DNA of 32,299 nt from JAUIBE01 sp035267185. GTDB taxonomy: Bacteria; Pseudomonadota; Gammaproteobacteria; Xanthomonadales; SZUA-36. Below are positions 14,887-24,127 of the stretch, piece by piece (position 1 is the first letter of the stretch; every line of letters starts with the position of its first letter). Position numbers and translations under genes: made by a program. The notes beneath the pieces were generated by a model, which saw only the letters and a program-made list of their open reading frames with translations, searched no databases and had not been told where the DNA came from. The stretch is taken from NCBI GenBank assembly GCA_035267185.1, contig DATFLY010000074.1:1-32299 (forward strand), written 5' to 3'.

Positions 14887-16929
14887 TTGAAATACCTGTC
14901 CTTTTGTCTTGCCTTTATATTGTCATCTGCCAGCGTCATTGCTGCAGAGAACAGCGATTCATCCAACCGCAAATTCACCGCAGAACGCGTCTTCGACCTG
15001 GAATTTGCCAGGGACCCGCAAATCTCCCCTGATGGTAAAACCATCGCCTACGCCCGCACCTCGATGGATCGGCTGTCGGACAGAATGGTCGGTGAGGTCT
15101 GGTCCGTGGACACTGATTCTGGCAGGCAGCAACCATTAATTACCGGTCAAGGATCGATATCTTCTCCCCGCTGGTCACCTTCTGGCGACCGCCTGCTTTA
15201 CCTCGGGTCCGTTAACGACAGACTACAGTTGCGAATCATGTACCTGGATAGTGGCAGAAGCTTTTCATTGGCTTTCCTGGATGAATCACCGAGCGCGCCT
15301 GCATGGTCCCCTGATGGCACGCAGGTTGCCTTTTCAATGTTCACACCTGGTGAGCCTCCGAAATTTGCAACGCCCCCGAAGGCACCGGAGGGCGCAAACT
15401 GGAACGAACCTGTTCGAATCTGGGACGATGTTCAGTACCGTTTTGACGGCAGGGGTTACCTGAGTGAAGGCGCCAGCCAGGTTTATGTGGTTTCATCACA
15501 AGGTGGCACTCCCCGAAAGATCACAAGCGGCCCCAATGGCTATGACAGTCCCGACTGGCTCGATAACGACACCGTGCTGGTGGTCGGAAACCCGGCACCC
15601 GATGCCGAGCTTGACCCGGTGGAAAACGAAATCCATGCGGTGGAACTGGCCGATCTTTCAATCCGCGCGCTGACCACGCGTGACGGTCCTGATTTTGATC
15701 CGAACGTATCACCAGACGGAAAACTGATTGCTTACCGTGGCTATGACGACAAGGTCCTGTCTTACCAGCAAACTGATCTTTATGTCATGGACGCCAACGG
15801 AGAAAACATCCGGAACCTGACTGACGAATATGACCGCAGCATCGACTCGATTGCCTGGCGTGACGGTTCATTGCTCGCTCAGGTCGAAGTCGATGGCGAC
15901 ATCGTCATCAATGAAATCACCCTGCGAGGGAAGATTTCGACTGTCCAGAGTGGCGTAGGCGGCACCTCGATTGGCCGCCCATATGCCGCCGGCTCATTCT
16001 CTGTTGCTGAAGAATCCGGCGCGATTGCCTATACCGCCGCCAGCCCGGACAGGCCAGCCGAGGTGGGTTTCAACAATGGCAGGGGTGGTCAGGTGCTGAC
16101 TGCTCTTAACGAAGATTTGCTGGCTCATCTCGAGATGGCCACCATTGAAGAGTTCAAAACTCCATCATCATTTGATGGGCTTGAAATTGAAGCATGGGTT
16201 GCCCTGCCACCCGGTTTTAGCCCAGACGGCAGTTACCCGATGATCCTGGAAATTCATGGCGGACCGTACGCCATGTATGGCCCGAGCTTTGCTGCTGAGA
16301 TCCAGAGATTTGCTGCCGAAGGATACGTCACCGTGTATGTCAATCCGCGCGGATCGACCGGTTATGGAGAGGAATTCGCCTTGTTGATCGACAAGGCCTA
16401 CCCCGGAAATGATTACGACGATTTGATCAGCGTGGTCGATGCCCTGATTGAAAAGGATTATGTCAATCCTGATCGCCTGTTCGTAACAGGTGGCTCAGGC
16501 GGGGGCGTCCTGACCGCGTGGATCGTGGGTATGACCAACCGATTTGCCGCAGCCGCAACCATCAAGCCAGTCATCAACTGGTCAACCATGGCCTTGACCG
16601 GCGATATTGGCGCCTACGTCACCCGGCACTGGATTCGCGCGTATCCATGGGAAGACCGGGACGCTTTTTGGAAACTGTCGCCACTTTCATTAGTCGGTAA
16701 CGTGGAAACACCAACAATGGTGATGGTTGGGGAGGAAGACTGGCGGACGCCAACCTGGGAGTCTGAACAGTTTTATGGCGCGCTGAAACTAAGAGGTATC
16801 GACACGGTACTGGTCAGGGTGCCCGGGGCACCGCACTCCATCGCCTCCCGACCCAGCCGCCTGATTTCAAAGACGGACAACATCATGGGCTGGTTCAGGA
16901 AATATGACCCGTCGGTCAATTCGGACTGA
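14887..16929 (+). CDS. Secreted S9-family acylaminoacyl-peptidase-like serine peptidase
   Basis: This protein is 680 residues from the TTG at 14887, which is six bases after GGAG and begins a proper signal peptide (KYLSFCLAFILSSASVIAA). The ATG at 14836 in frame would add 17 unconvincing residues. A beta-propeller with TolB/PD40-type blades follows: DPQISPDGKTIAYAR, SPRWSPSGDRLLYL, APAWSPDGTQVAFS and DPNVSPDGKLIAYRG. The hydrolase domain is at 420-675. Its triad is Ser537 (GGSGGG), Asp618 (GEEDWRTP) and His650 (GAPHS), with an oxyanion HGGP at 457-460. It should degrade short peptides outside the cytoplasm. It and the peptidase at 8645 are distant paralogs. It stands alone, before the L,D-transpeptidase gene. 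Confidence 0.92.
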   Translation: MKYLSFCLAFILSSASVIAAENSDSSNRKFTAERVFDLEFARDPQISPDGKTIAYARTSMDRLSDRMVGEVWSVDTDSGRQQPLITGQGSISSPRWSPSGDRLLYLGSVNDRLQLRIMYLDSGRSFSLAFLDESPSAPAWSPDGTQVAFSMFTPGEPPKFATPPKAPEGANWNEPVRIWDDVQYRFDGRGYLSEGASQVYVVSSQGGTPRKITSGPNGYDSPDWLDNDTVLVVGNPAPDAELDPVENEIHAVELADLSIRALTTRDGPDFDPNVSPDGKLIAYRGYDDKVLSYQQTDLYVMDANGENIRNLTDEYDRSIDSIAWRDGSLLAQVEVDGDIVINEITLRGKISTVQSGVGGTSIGRPYAAGSFSVAEESGAIAYTAASPDRPAEVGFNNGRGGQVLTALNEDLLAHLEMATIEEFKTPSSFDGLEIEAWVALPPGFSPDGSYPMILEIHGGPYAMYGPSFAAEIQRFAAEGYVTVYVNPRGSTGYGEEFALLIDKAYPGNDYDDLISVVDALIEKDYVNPDRLFVTGGSGGGVLTAWIVGMTNRFAAAATIKPVINWSTMALTGDIGAYVTRHWIRAYPWEDRDAFWKLSPLSLVGNVETPTMVMVGEEDWRTPTWESEQFYGALKLRGIDTVLVRVPGAPHSIASRPSRLISKTDNIMGWFRKYDPSVNSD

Positions 16930-16996
16930 CCTTCTGGTGATATTCGTTTCAAACCGCCGCAAAGTTCTGTTTGACGGCCGGAACTAACGATACCGG

Positions 16997-18601
16997 ATGA
17001 TAAAATTTACGCGTGCACTGAATCTGGCAGCTGTCCTGATACTAAGTGGTTTGGCAGACGAGGGTTTTGCTGCGCCCAGCGACCCAAACCTTCAGATCCG
17101 CAGTTTTGTAGAAAGCCTTGAAGCTGGAAACAAGCCGTTGGTTGCCGGCCGCGAGTTGATCGCACCGCAGCTGATTGAACGCATTTACCAAACCCGAAAC
17201 CATGCGCCCATCTGGCTAAGTGGCGGGCCTCTCGAGAATGAGTGGCCCGGAATGCTTGATGCGATAGATGAATCTGTCAATCACGGGTTCTCCCCGGAGC
17301 GATACCATCGGACGGCCATCGAGCAACTGAGTTTGGCTTCCGATGGAACTGCTTTACTCGCGTTCGAACTATTGCTGACTGACGCATTTCTTGGCCAGGC
17401 GCTGCATCGAACCGTGGGCGCCGTCAATCCACAGACCCTGGACCCCGAATGGCAACTCCCGCATACAGAAGTGGATGTTGTCGCAATCCTCGACCAGGTG
17501 GTTGACGAAAAACGCCCAGCCAAGGCAGCGCTCAATGAACTATGGCCTGTAGATGAAGAGTATGGCCGGCTTCTGCAATGGCGGGCAGAGGTCTTCGCCT
17601 CCGGTGAAGTGACAATGGTTCAGGTTCCACCCGGACCATTGCTGAAGCCTGGTCATGAGGGTGAGCGAATTGTGCTGCTCAAAGAGCGACTCATGGGCGC
17701 TGGTGAACACACCGCGGTTTACAATGAAAATCTCAGGCAGGAAGTGATGGCTTTTCAGCAGTCTTCCGGACTGGAACCGGACGGTATTGTGGGAGACCAT
17801 ACGCTCGAGATGCTGAATGCGACCAGAGGGTCCTGGATTGATCGTTTAGATGCCAACCTGGAACGCTGGAGATGGTTGCCACGAGAAACGCCGGATGCCT
17901 ACATACGCGTCAATATTGCCGCTTTTGTTTTAAGAGCAATGGAAAACGGTCGGGCGGCATTATCCATGGATGTGATTGTCGGTCAACCCTATCGGCGCAC
18001 TCCGGTATTCACCGAGACCATCAAGTACCTGGTTCTCAATCCTTTCTGGAATGTGCCTTTCAGTATCGCGACCAGGGATAAGCTGCCCCTTTTAAAGTCC
18101 GATCCGGCGCCTCTGGCGCTGAACGGTTATGAAGTGCGAACTGACGGGTCTGAATCGTTCGTGACTGTAGACCAGATCAACTGGACAGAGGTCACACCCC
18201 GGTCATTCAGGTACCTGCTGCGTCAGCGCCCCGGAGCTGCCAATGCGTTGGGGCGCATCAAATTCATGCTGCCAAACCCTTATGCGGTCTATTTACATGA
18301 TACGCCAAACCGGGAGTTATTCTCGCGCCAGGAACGTGCATTCAGTTCAGGTTGTATCAGGCTTGAACAGCCATTGAAGCTGGCTCAATGGCTGCTTTCG
18401 AGGGAAGGCAACCCGTACGCGAAACAGATCGATAACATGCTGGATTCCTTTGAGACCCGGACCATATACCTGGCTCAGCCAATGCCTGCTTACATCGTAT
18501 ACTTCACCGCGTTTTCAATGGAAGATGGCGCTGTAACTTTTCGCCGTGATATCTACGGGAGAGACCGCCTGATTATCGACGCCCTGAGAGAACAAAAATG
18601 A
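16997..18601 (+). CDS. YcbB/LdtD-type L,D-transpeptidase
   Basis: This 534-residue enzyme forms meso-DAP to meso-DAP (3-3) cross-links in peptidoglycan. It has a signal peptide (about 1-25), an N-terminal region typical of YcbB (YQTRNHAPIWLSGG, then GFSPERYH), and a peptidoglycan-binding domain at 225-275 (LLKERLMGAG...LEPDGIVGDHTLEMLN). The YkuD catalytic domain spans 300-470. The catalytic residues lie in VYLHDTPNRELF (His434) and AFSSGCIRLE (nucleophile Cys453). It is somewhat shorter than E. coli LdtD but has the same domain order. It acts in the periplasm. Its TGA overlaps the ATG of the M15 peptidase gene (ATGA), so the two proteins are made together. Confidence 0.92.
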   Translation: MIKFTRALNLAAVLILSGLADEGFAAPSDPNLQIRSFVESLEAGNKPLVAGRELIAPQLIERIYQTRNHAPIWLSGGPLENEWPGMLDAIDESVNHGFSPERYHRTAIEQLSLASDGTALLAFELLLTDAFLGQALHRTVGAVNPQTLDPEWQLPHTEVDVVAILDQVVDEKRPAKAALNELWPVDEEYGRLLQWRAEVFASGEVTMVQVPPGPLLKPGHEGERIVLLKERLMGAGEHTAVYNENLRQEVMAFQQSSGLEPDGIVGDHTLEMLNATRGSWIDRLDANLERWRWLPRETPDAYIRVNIAAFVLRAMENGRAALSMDVIVGQPYRRTPVFTETIKYLVLNPFWNVPFSIATRDKLPLLKSDPAPLALNGYEVRTDGSESFVTVDQINWTEVTPRSFRYLLRQRPGAANALGRIKFMLPNPYAVYLHDTPNRELFSRQERAFSSGCIRLEQPLKLAQWLLSREGNPYAKQIDNMLDSFETRTIYLAQPMPAYIVYFTAFSMEDGAVTFRRDIYGRDRLIIDALREQK

Positions 18602-19533
18602 TAACCTTCCGCGCCCGCCTGATTACAATTCTTACAGCTCTTGTCCTTTCATCATCAGCACTTGGATGGAATGACGATAGGCTGTCAGTCCCGGTGATGG
18701 TGAACGGGCACATCATTCCGTACCCGGAATTTGCAATATTCGTGATGCCAGGGACACCAATTTCCGCGGGTTTTGTCGATTCCGGCGGGGGCGCCAGTGT
18801 CAGGTGGGCGAATCAGGTGATGAACCACTCTTCCAGACAACTGGTCGCTCCCGACAATCCCGGCCTCGAAGTACTGGAAATTACCGATCACGCCACCGGG
18901 GAAAGTTGCGTGATCAGCGTCTTTACCATGGTTCCGGCTGCCAATGTCGGAAAGAACGGCAGGCTAAACGGCTACCGAATTGGCAGATATCCAGATGAGC
19001 CCTTGCGGGGCCTGGATATATATCTTCCCCCGAACGGCTTCGTGGAAGTGACCAGTAAGAACAGGCACACCAAAGTTTCGCCCAATTTCACGCTTGGTGA
19101 ATTTGTCTCGAAGCAGGAATCCGGCTACCCGAAATACGTGGTGTTGCGGTCATCTTTACTGCTGAAACTGGAAAATATTCTGGCAACGCTGAACCTGCAG
19201 GGATATCCCACGGACGGTTTCGTCATCATGAGCGGGTACCGGACACCTTTTTACAACCGTGCGATCGGCAATGTGCAATACAGCCGCCACGTATGGGGTG
19301 GTGCCGCCGATGTCTTTATAAACAATTCCCCCATAGATGGAAAAATGGATGATCTTAATAAGGACGGAAAGGTGAACCGGGCTGATGCCCGGTGGCTGGC
19401 TGACTTTATTGAAAACATGTATGAACAGGGTTCGTTTGGCCCCAGGGTCGGCGGTGTCGGTGTTTATGGAAGCAACTCGGCACATGGACCTTTTGTTCAT
19501 ATCGATGTTCGCGGCACCAGGGCGCGCTGGTAG
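18598..19533 (+). CDS. M15-type (DUF882/MepK-like) peptidoglycan peptidase with dockerin-like loop
   Basis: This 311-residue exported protein has a signal peptide at 1-23. About 140 residues with no recognised family come next, then a C-terminal M15 zinc peptidase domain. The metal and catalytic motifs are SGYRTPFYN (212-220), YSRHVWGGAADVF (His231, Asp238) and GPFVHIDVRG (His301). Between them is a 12-residue D-x-N-x-D-G-x-V-N-x-x-D loop (252-263), as in dockerin or EF-hand calcium sites. E. coli has the same gene order, ldtD followed by mepK, whose product cleaves 3-3 cross-links. Here the ATG overlaps the transpeptidase stop. I infer a D,D- or L,D-endopeptidase partner of the upstream enzyme. 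Confidence 0.85.
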   Translation: MITFRARLITILTALVLSSSALGWNDDRLSVPVMVNGHIIPYPEFAIFVMPGTPISAGFVDSGGGASVRWANQVMNHSSRQLVAPDNPGLEVLEITDHATGESCVISVFTMVPAANVGKNGRLNGYRIGRYPDEPLRGLDIYLPPNGFVEVTSKNRHTKVSPNFTLGEFVSKQESGYPKYVVLRSSLLLKLENILATLNLQGYPTDGFVIMSGYRTPFYNRAIGNVQYSRHVWGGAADVFINNSPIDGKMDDLNKDGKVNRADARWLADFIENMYEQGSFGPRVGGVGVYGSNSAHGPFVHIDVRGTRARW

Positions 19534-19750
19534 CCTGGTCAGAATCGCTGAGCACGGCTCCAAAAGTTGCACTTCGCCGCCAGAAAGTGCCTGATACTGC
19601 CAAAACAGATCCAGGATTCGAATCTGGCCCCGCATTCTCTCTCTGATCACTCCACCTTGTCGTAAATCCATGTGAATTCAGCGCTTTAGTCTGGAATCCT
19701 GTCCCGGATCCGGTCACTCTCATGGATCGCTGAACATAAGGTAAAGACCC

Positions 19751-20353
19751 ATGAGCAGACTCAGAGCGAAATTACTGTCGGCCATTTTCCTGGCAATTTT
19801 CTTCCCATCAACTCAAATTCTTGCCCAGGATGAACAGCAATCAAATCCCCTTGCTATCCACATGAATCAGTGGCTGGTTGGGTCCCGGGAATGGACCACG
19901 CCAAACCCGGATCACAACCCGGAAGATGAAAACAGCTTTGCCGAGTTTCGCGTTTACTGGGACTGGGGCCCTTTTAACGAACAACTGCTTGGCAAGCTGT
20001 TTGGCGTGACAGACGACGGAAGAACTGCCCTGTTCTGGAACATGTACACCACCTTCAATCCAGCCACGCGGACCGTGATCTTCCAACAGGTTGGCTGGGG
20101 TGGCGCATATATCCAGGGTGAACACCCTGTGCGTGAAGAGCCACTCGCATTCGGTGAAGTGGAACGACTGGATACAGGCATGTATGCACCAGATGGTACG
20201 AGCAAACAAACAAGGCATGAAAACGTGTTCTATGACGATGGCAGTCATCAGGCCAATGTGTTTGAGCAGGACGAAAACGGCGACTGGAAGCAGACAAACA
20301 CCTGGACCTGGAAGCTGGTGTCAGAAGAGCAGGTCCTGGGAACATCAATTTAG
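19751..20353 (+). CDS. Secreted hypothetical protein, DUF1579-like
   Basis: This 200-residue protein has a signal peptide (about 1-25, cut near ILA). Its mature part resembles small lipocalin-like beta proteins of the DUF1579 type: HMNQWLVGSREWTTPNP, FRVYWDWGPFNEQL, a VIFQQVGWGGAY strand and WKLVSEEQVLGTS at the end. The match is by general pattern, so the family label is tentative. The alternating aromatic strands and Asp/Asn turns suggest a beta barrel. AAGG lies 9-12 bases upstream of the ATG. It stands alone, with gaps of over 200 bp on both sides, so it probably has its own promoter. Function unknown. Confidence 0.65.
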   Translation: MSRLRAKLLSAIFLAIFFPSTQILAQDEQQSNPLAIHMNQWLVGSREWTTPNPDHNPEDENSFAEFRVYWDWGPFNEQLLGKLFGVTDDGRTALFWNMYTTFNPATRTVIFQQVGWGGAYIQGEHPVREEPLAFGEVERLDTGMYAPDGTSKQTRHENVFYDDGSHQANVFEQDENGDWKQTNTWTWKLVSEEQVLGTSI

Positions 20354-20593
20354 CAAATGCTGGTTAGTTCAGTGGACTGCGAAGCGCGCATCAATCAGCA
20401 GATGGTTCCGGGCGGGGCATTGATCGCTCTGCCTCCACATGCCAGATCTTTCTACAGATCCGTACTGACATAACGATGACAGGTTGACTCAGATCACCTC
20501 TATTCACTCATGGCATGATTAAATGCTTTTGCAATTTGTGATCATCATCAGGAAGATCACCAACGCAACACAAAAATGGCTGAGGTTAATGGA

Positions 20594-21670
20594 ATGAAAA
20601 TTACGGTACTGGGCGCCGGAGCAGGTGGTACAGCCGTTGCATTTGACTGTGCTTCGCATGGACATGAAGTGCGATTGTTCGATTTTGAACAGTTCCCCGA
20701 AAACATTGCAGCAATTCACGAGGCGGGTGGCATCAGGGCTGAAGGTGACATTGAAGGATTTGGCAGCATTAGCTATGCAGGCCATGACCTCGATACTGCG
20801 CTTCAGGATGCGCGTCTGATCTACGTGGTCGGCCCTGCTTACAGCACTGAACCGTTTGGTAAGGCGGTCGCCGGCAGGCTGAGTGAAGGACAAACCGTTG
20901 TTGTCACTCCCGGTTCCTGCGGCGGCGCACTGGCGTTTAAAAGAGCGGCGGGGCTTGATGTTGCAGACGACTCCATTCGTGTCGCCGAAACATCAACGCT
21001 GCATTATGCAGTGAGGCTGACCAGTCCGGGCCACATCAGGGTATTCCTGAAACTCAAAGCCGGTAACCTTCTGGCTGCTTTACCAGGAAACCACACCCAG
21101 GAGGTTCTCGACCTGATTGCAGACGTATATCCCAGTATGGAGCCGGCCAAAAGCATCATGCAGACCAGCCTGCAGAACGCCAATCCGATCATTCATCCCT
21201 CGGTCTCACTGTGTAATGCGGCTCGAATCGAACTGACCGGCGGAGATTTTCTATTCTACGAGGAAGGCGTGGGCGATGGGGTCGGTCGCCTGATCGAAGC
21301 ACTGGACAATGAGCGTATTGAAATTGGCAGAAAGCTTGGCGTCGAGATCCTGAGCGACCCGGAACTGGGGATGCGCCAGGGCTACATGCACGCCAACAAC
21401 TACGGTGAAGGCTATCGCAAAGCACCGGGATTTCTCGGCATCGGCGCCCAGCCACAACTTGATCATCGCTACCTGCACGAAGATGTGGGCTATGGATTGG
21501 TTTTCATGTCTGCCCTGGGCCGACAGGTTGGTGTCGGAACGCCCAGTATTGATGCTGTCATCAGGATTGCCTCTGTGGTGATGGCCCGTGACTATAATGG
21601 CGAAGCCTTGCGAACACCCGATACGCTCGGAATTTCCGGGATGTCGACCGGAGAGCTTGGAACGCTTTGA
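20594..21670 (+). CDS. NAD/NADP-dependent octopine/nopaline dehydrogenase-family protein
   Basis: This is a 358-residue oxidoreductase. The N-terminal Rossmann fold has ITVLGAGAGGTAVAFDCASHG with the GxGxxG motif (residues 8-13) and an acidic end to strand two (LFDFE). The opine dehydrogenase C-terminal domain carries NANPIIHPSVSLCNAARIE, where His201 matches the family's catalytic histidine. These enzymes reductively couple amino acids and keto acids, or act in related metallophore-like pathways. No partner synthase is adjacent. I start it at the ATG at 20594, which has TGAGG 9-13 bases upstream. An ATG at 20576 would add six residues. The metallo-RNase gene follows 26 bases later on the same strand. 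Confidence 0.85.
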   Translation: MKITVLGAGAGGTAVAFDCASHGHEVRLFDFEQFPENIAAIHEAGGIRAEGDIEGFGSISYAGHDLDTALQDARLIYVVGPAYSTEPFGKAVAGRLSEGQTVVVTPGSCGGALAFKRAAGLDVADDSIRVAETSTLHYAVRLTSPGHIRVFLKLKAGNLLAALPGNHTQEVLDLIADVYPSMEPAKSIMQTSLQNANPIIHPSVSLCNAARIELTGGDFLFYEEGVGDGVGRLIEALDNERIEIGRKLGVEILSDPELGMRQGYMHANNYGEGYRKAPGFLGIGAQPQLDHRYLHEDVGYGLVFMSALGRQVGVGTPSIDAVIRIASVVMARDYNGEALRTPDTLGISGMSTGELGTL

Positions 21671-21696
21671 ACCCGTATGCTTTATCCTGAGAAAAT

Positions 21697-23088
21697 ATGA
21701 AACTTGAATTCTTCGGAGCAGCAGGCGAAGTTACCGGCTCCTGCCACATCCTGCGCGCAGGCGGCAAGACCGTACTTCTTGACTGTGGACTGATCCAGGG
21801 CAGCCGCGCAGATGAAGAACGCAACGCTGACCCATTCCCTTTTGAAGCTTCAAGAATAGATGCGGTGGTGCTCAGCCATGCGCATCTTGACCATTGCGGA
21901 CGCCTACCACTGCTGGTCAAACGCGGCTTTAAGGGGCCAATTTTTGCTCAGGAGGCATCCTGCGGCCTGGTTGGTATATTGCTGGCCGATGCTGCCAGGC
22001 TGGAACAAAGAGATGCCGATTACCTGAGTCGCAAGCAAAAACGAAACGTAAAACCACTGTTTACCGAGCAGCAGGCCTTCGCAGCGGTGGAAATGCTGAA
22101 TCCTCAGCCATATCGAAAACCATTTGAGGTCGTACCAGGCATTGATGTTCGTTTTCGGGATGCCGGCCACATTCTTGGCTCCTGTGCTGTTGAGGTCAAA
22201 GTGGTCGAAAAAGGACTAAAGCGGCGCCTGGTTTTTTCCGGCGACCTGGGCCAGTACGACACGCCGATCCTGCATGATCCGGAGTGCATCGAAAGCGCAG
22301 ACGTGGTCCTGATGGAGTCAACCTATGGTGGACGGCGTCACCGCGACAGAAGCGAAACCATCCGCGAAATCGGAGAAATCATTTCACGCGCTGGTTCTGG
22401 CAAAGGCAATATCCTGATTCCTGCATTTGCAATTGGTCGCAGCCAGGAAATTCTTTACCAGCTCGGCAAGCATTACGAGGAATGGGGCCTGCACCGGTTC
22501 CACATATTCCTGGACAGCCCAATGGCGATCGCGGCCTCAAACGTTTACTGGAACAACCAAAATCTCTACGACGAGGAAGCCACCCGGCTGAGCGAAGCAA
22601 ACGGCGGTATGCCACTATTGCCCAACCTGCGCCTGACGCAGGAAACCGCGGACTCAATAGCCATCAATCGCATTCGCTCGGGCGCCATCATCATTGCCGG
22701 AAGTGGCATGTGCAATGGCGGTCGAATCGTTCATCACCTCAAGCACAACATTGAGCATTCACACAACCAGGTCATCGTGGTGGGCTACATGGCCAGGGGA
22801 TCCCTGGGCCGAAAGCTTGTCGACCGAAAAGAGCGAATTCGGATCCACGGCGATGATTACCGGGTTCGTGCAACTGTACACACGGTTGGCGGACTTTCAG
22901 CACACGGCGACCAGGATGACCTGGCAAAGTGGTATGAATGTTTCGAGGGGCGCCCGCCTGTTTACCTGGTGCATGGCGAAGACGACGCGCAGTCAGATTT
23001 TGCCGATTACATGATGGCTCGAAATGGTGCTGACGTACGGATTCCAAAACCCGGAGATGTGCTTGACCTGGCCGCGCTGGGTCAATAG
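21697..23088 (+). CDS. Beta-CASP metallo-beta-lactamase-fold RNase/RNA-processing exonuclease
   Basis: This is a 463-residue cytoplasmic enzyme of the CPSF73/YSH1-like group. All zinc motifs are present: motif 2 HAHLDH (61-66), motif 3 GHILGS (His158), motif 4 SGDLG (Asp183), and the beta-CASP motifs MESTYG, GSGMCNGGRIVHHL (335-348) and SAHGDQ (His403). It probably cuts or trims RNA. In bacteria its exact substrates are rarely known. Lack of an N-terminal KH or SH3 extension and a length of about 460 are typical of the bacterial form. It shares a strand with the opine-dehydrogenase-like gene 26 bases upstream, with no functional link evident. Confidence 0.92.
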   Translation: MKLEFFGAAGEVTGSCHILRAGGKTVLLDCGLIQGSRADEERNADPFPFEASRIDAVVLSHAHLDHCGRLPLLVKRGFKGPIFAQEASCGLVGILLADAARLEQRDADYLSRKQKRNVKPLFTEQQAFAAVEMLNPQPYRKPFEVVPGIDVRFRDAGHILGSCAVEVKVVEKGLKRRLVFSGDLGQYDTPILHDPECIESADVVLMESTYGGRRHRDRSETIREIGEIISRAGSGKGNILIPAFAIGRSQEILYQLGKHYEEWGLHRFHIFLDSPMAIAASNVYWNNQNLYDEEATRLSEANGGMPLLPNLRLTQETADSIAINRIRSGAIIIAGSGMCNGGRIVHHLKHNIEHSHNQVIVVGYMARGSLGRKLVDRKERIRIHGDDYRVRATVHTVGGLSAHGDQDDLAKWYECFEGRPPVYLVHGEDDAQSDFADYMMARNGADVRIPKPGDVLDLAALGQ

Positions 23089-23164
23089 TTGTCATCAAAA
23101 ATGGCATGGTTCTGAGTTGAGTGGTAAATTTCTGCACTGCCCTGCTTCCAAAAGAGTACCCACC

Positions 23165-24109
23165 ATGCATCGAATCCTGATTTTCGTCGCTTTTACTTTG
23201 CTGTGTATGACCAGCGTTTCCGTCATTGCCGACGAACATGACAGCATGAAAGCTGTCCTGGTCACCGGCGCCAGCTCCGGCATCGGAGAAAAAATCACCG
23301 AGACCCTGGCAAACAATGGCTTCTATGTTTACGCCACCGCCCGAAAAGACGAGGATCTCGAGCGCCTCGATGCCATGGAAAACGTATCCTCAGTGCGCCT
23401 TGATGTCACCATTCCTGAGCAGGTTAATGCCGCCGCGGCTTTTGTAGAGTCTCAGGGCCGGGGCCTCTGGGGCGTGGTCAACAATGCCGGTGTGGCTTTT
23501 TATGGCCCATTGTCAGACGGACCCGAATCCGAACTCATGCTGACTTTCGACATCAATGTTTATGGCCCTTACCGCGTCAATCGTGCATTTTTACCAATGC
23601 TGATTGCGAGTGGCGGACGCACCACCACCATCAGCTCGATCTCGGCTTTCATTCCGGGCAACTCGGGCAGCTATTCAATGAGCAAGGCTGCAGTCGAGGG
23701 GTACACGGACACCCTGGCCAATGAGCTTGAACCAAAGGGTGTGCACGTCAGTGCTGTGGAGCCTGGCGCATTCAAATCCGAAATCGTGGATAAATTGAAA
23801 GCTCGTGCATTCGAGCTGGCAGAATCAGGAGAAATGGAGCTCGACGAAGATACCCGCAAGGCCCTGGAAGAAAGCGCAGCCAACCGCCAGACCATGAAAG
23901 AACCCACCGAGGTAGCCGAGGCTGTGCTCACACTCATGACCACGGACAATCCGAAACGACGCTACATGGTCACCCCGAATGCAGAGCAGGCAGACATTAC
24001 CATTCGCTCTGCAATGCAAAGGATGCTCGAACTGAATGAGGATCAGCCCTATGAATATGATCGTGAAGGACTGATCAAAATGCTTGATGAGTTGCTGGCG
24101 GAAGAATAG
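23165..24109 (+). CDS. Exported short-chain dehydrogenase/reductase
   Basis: This 314-residue classical SDR is preceded by a signal-peptide-like N-terminus (MHRILIFVAFTLLCMTSVSVIAD). The SDR motifs are complete. TGASSGIG is at 34-41, NNAG at 106-109, Asn131, the catalytic serine near 157, and YSMSK with Tyr170 and Lys174. TAR at 58-60 suggests NADP(H). The substrate is unknown. An internal ATG at 23246, just before KAVLVTGASSGIG, would give a cytoplasmic protein of normal SDR length, but no ribosome site precedes it. If exported, the enzyme would need cofactor in the periplasm. It shares this odd feature with the protein at 7151-7900. Confidence 0.82.
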   Translation: MHRILIFVAFTLLCMTSVSVIADEHDSMKAVLVTGASSGIGEKITETLANNGFYVYATARKDEDLERLDAMENVSSVRLDVTIPEQVNAAAAFVESQGRGLWGVVNNAGVAFYGPLSDGPESELMLTFDINVYGPYRVNRAFLPMLIASGGRTTTISSISAFIPGNSGSYSMSKAAVEGYTDTLANELEPKGVHVSAVEPGAFKSEIVDKLKARAFELAESGEMELDEDTRKALEESAANRQTMKEPTEVAEAVLTLMTTDNPKRRYMVTPNAEQADITIRSAMQRMLELNEDQPYEYDREGLIKMLDELLAEE

Positions 24110-24127
24110 CTTCCTCGCAAGTGGGAA

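Noticed and set aside
19611..19627. CCAGGATTCGAATCTGG resembles a tRNA T-arm (TTCGAAT loop), a possible tRNA or attachment site
   Set aside because: No matching acceptor strand, D-arm or anticodon arm lies in the preceding 75 bases. The central 10 bases are simply palindromic.
22284..22754. 156-codon plus-strand frame inside the beta-CASP gene
   Set aside because: It shares the region of motifs belonging to the RNase frame, and its own translation is low-complexity and basic.
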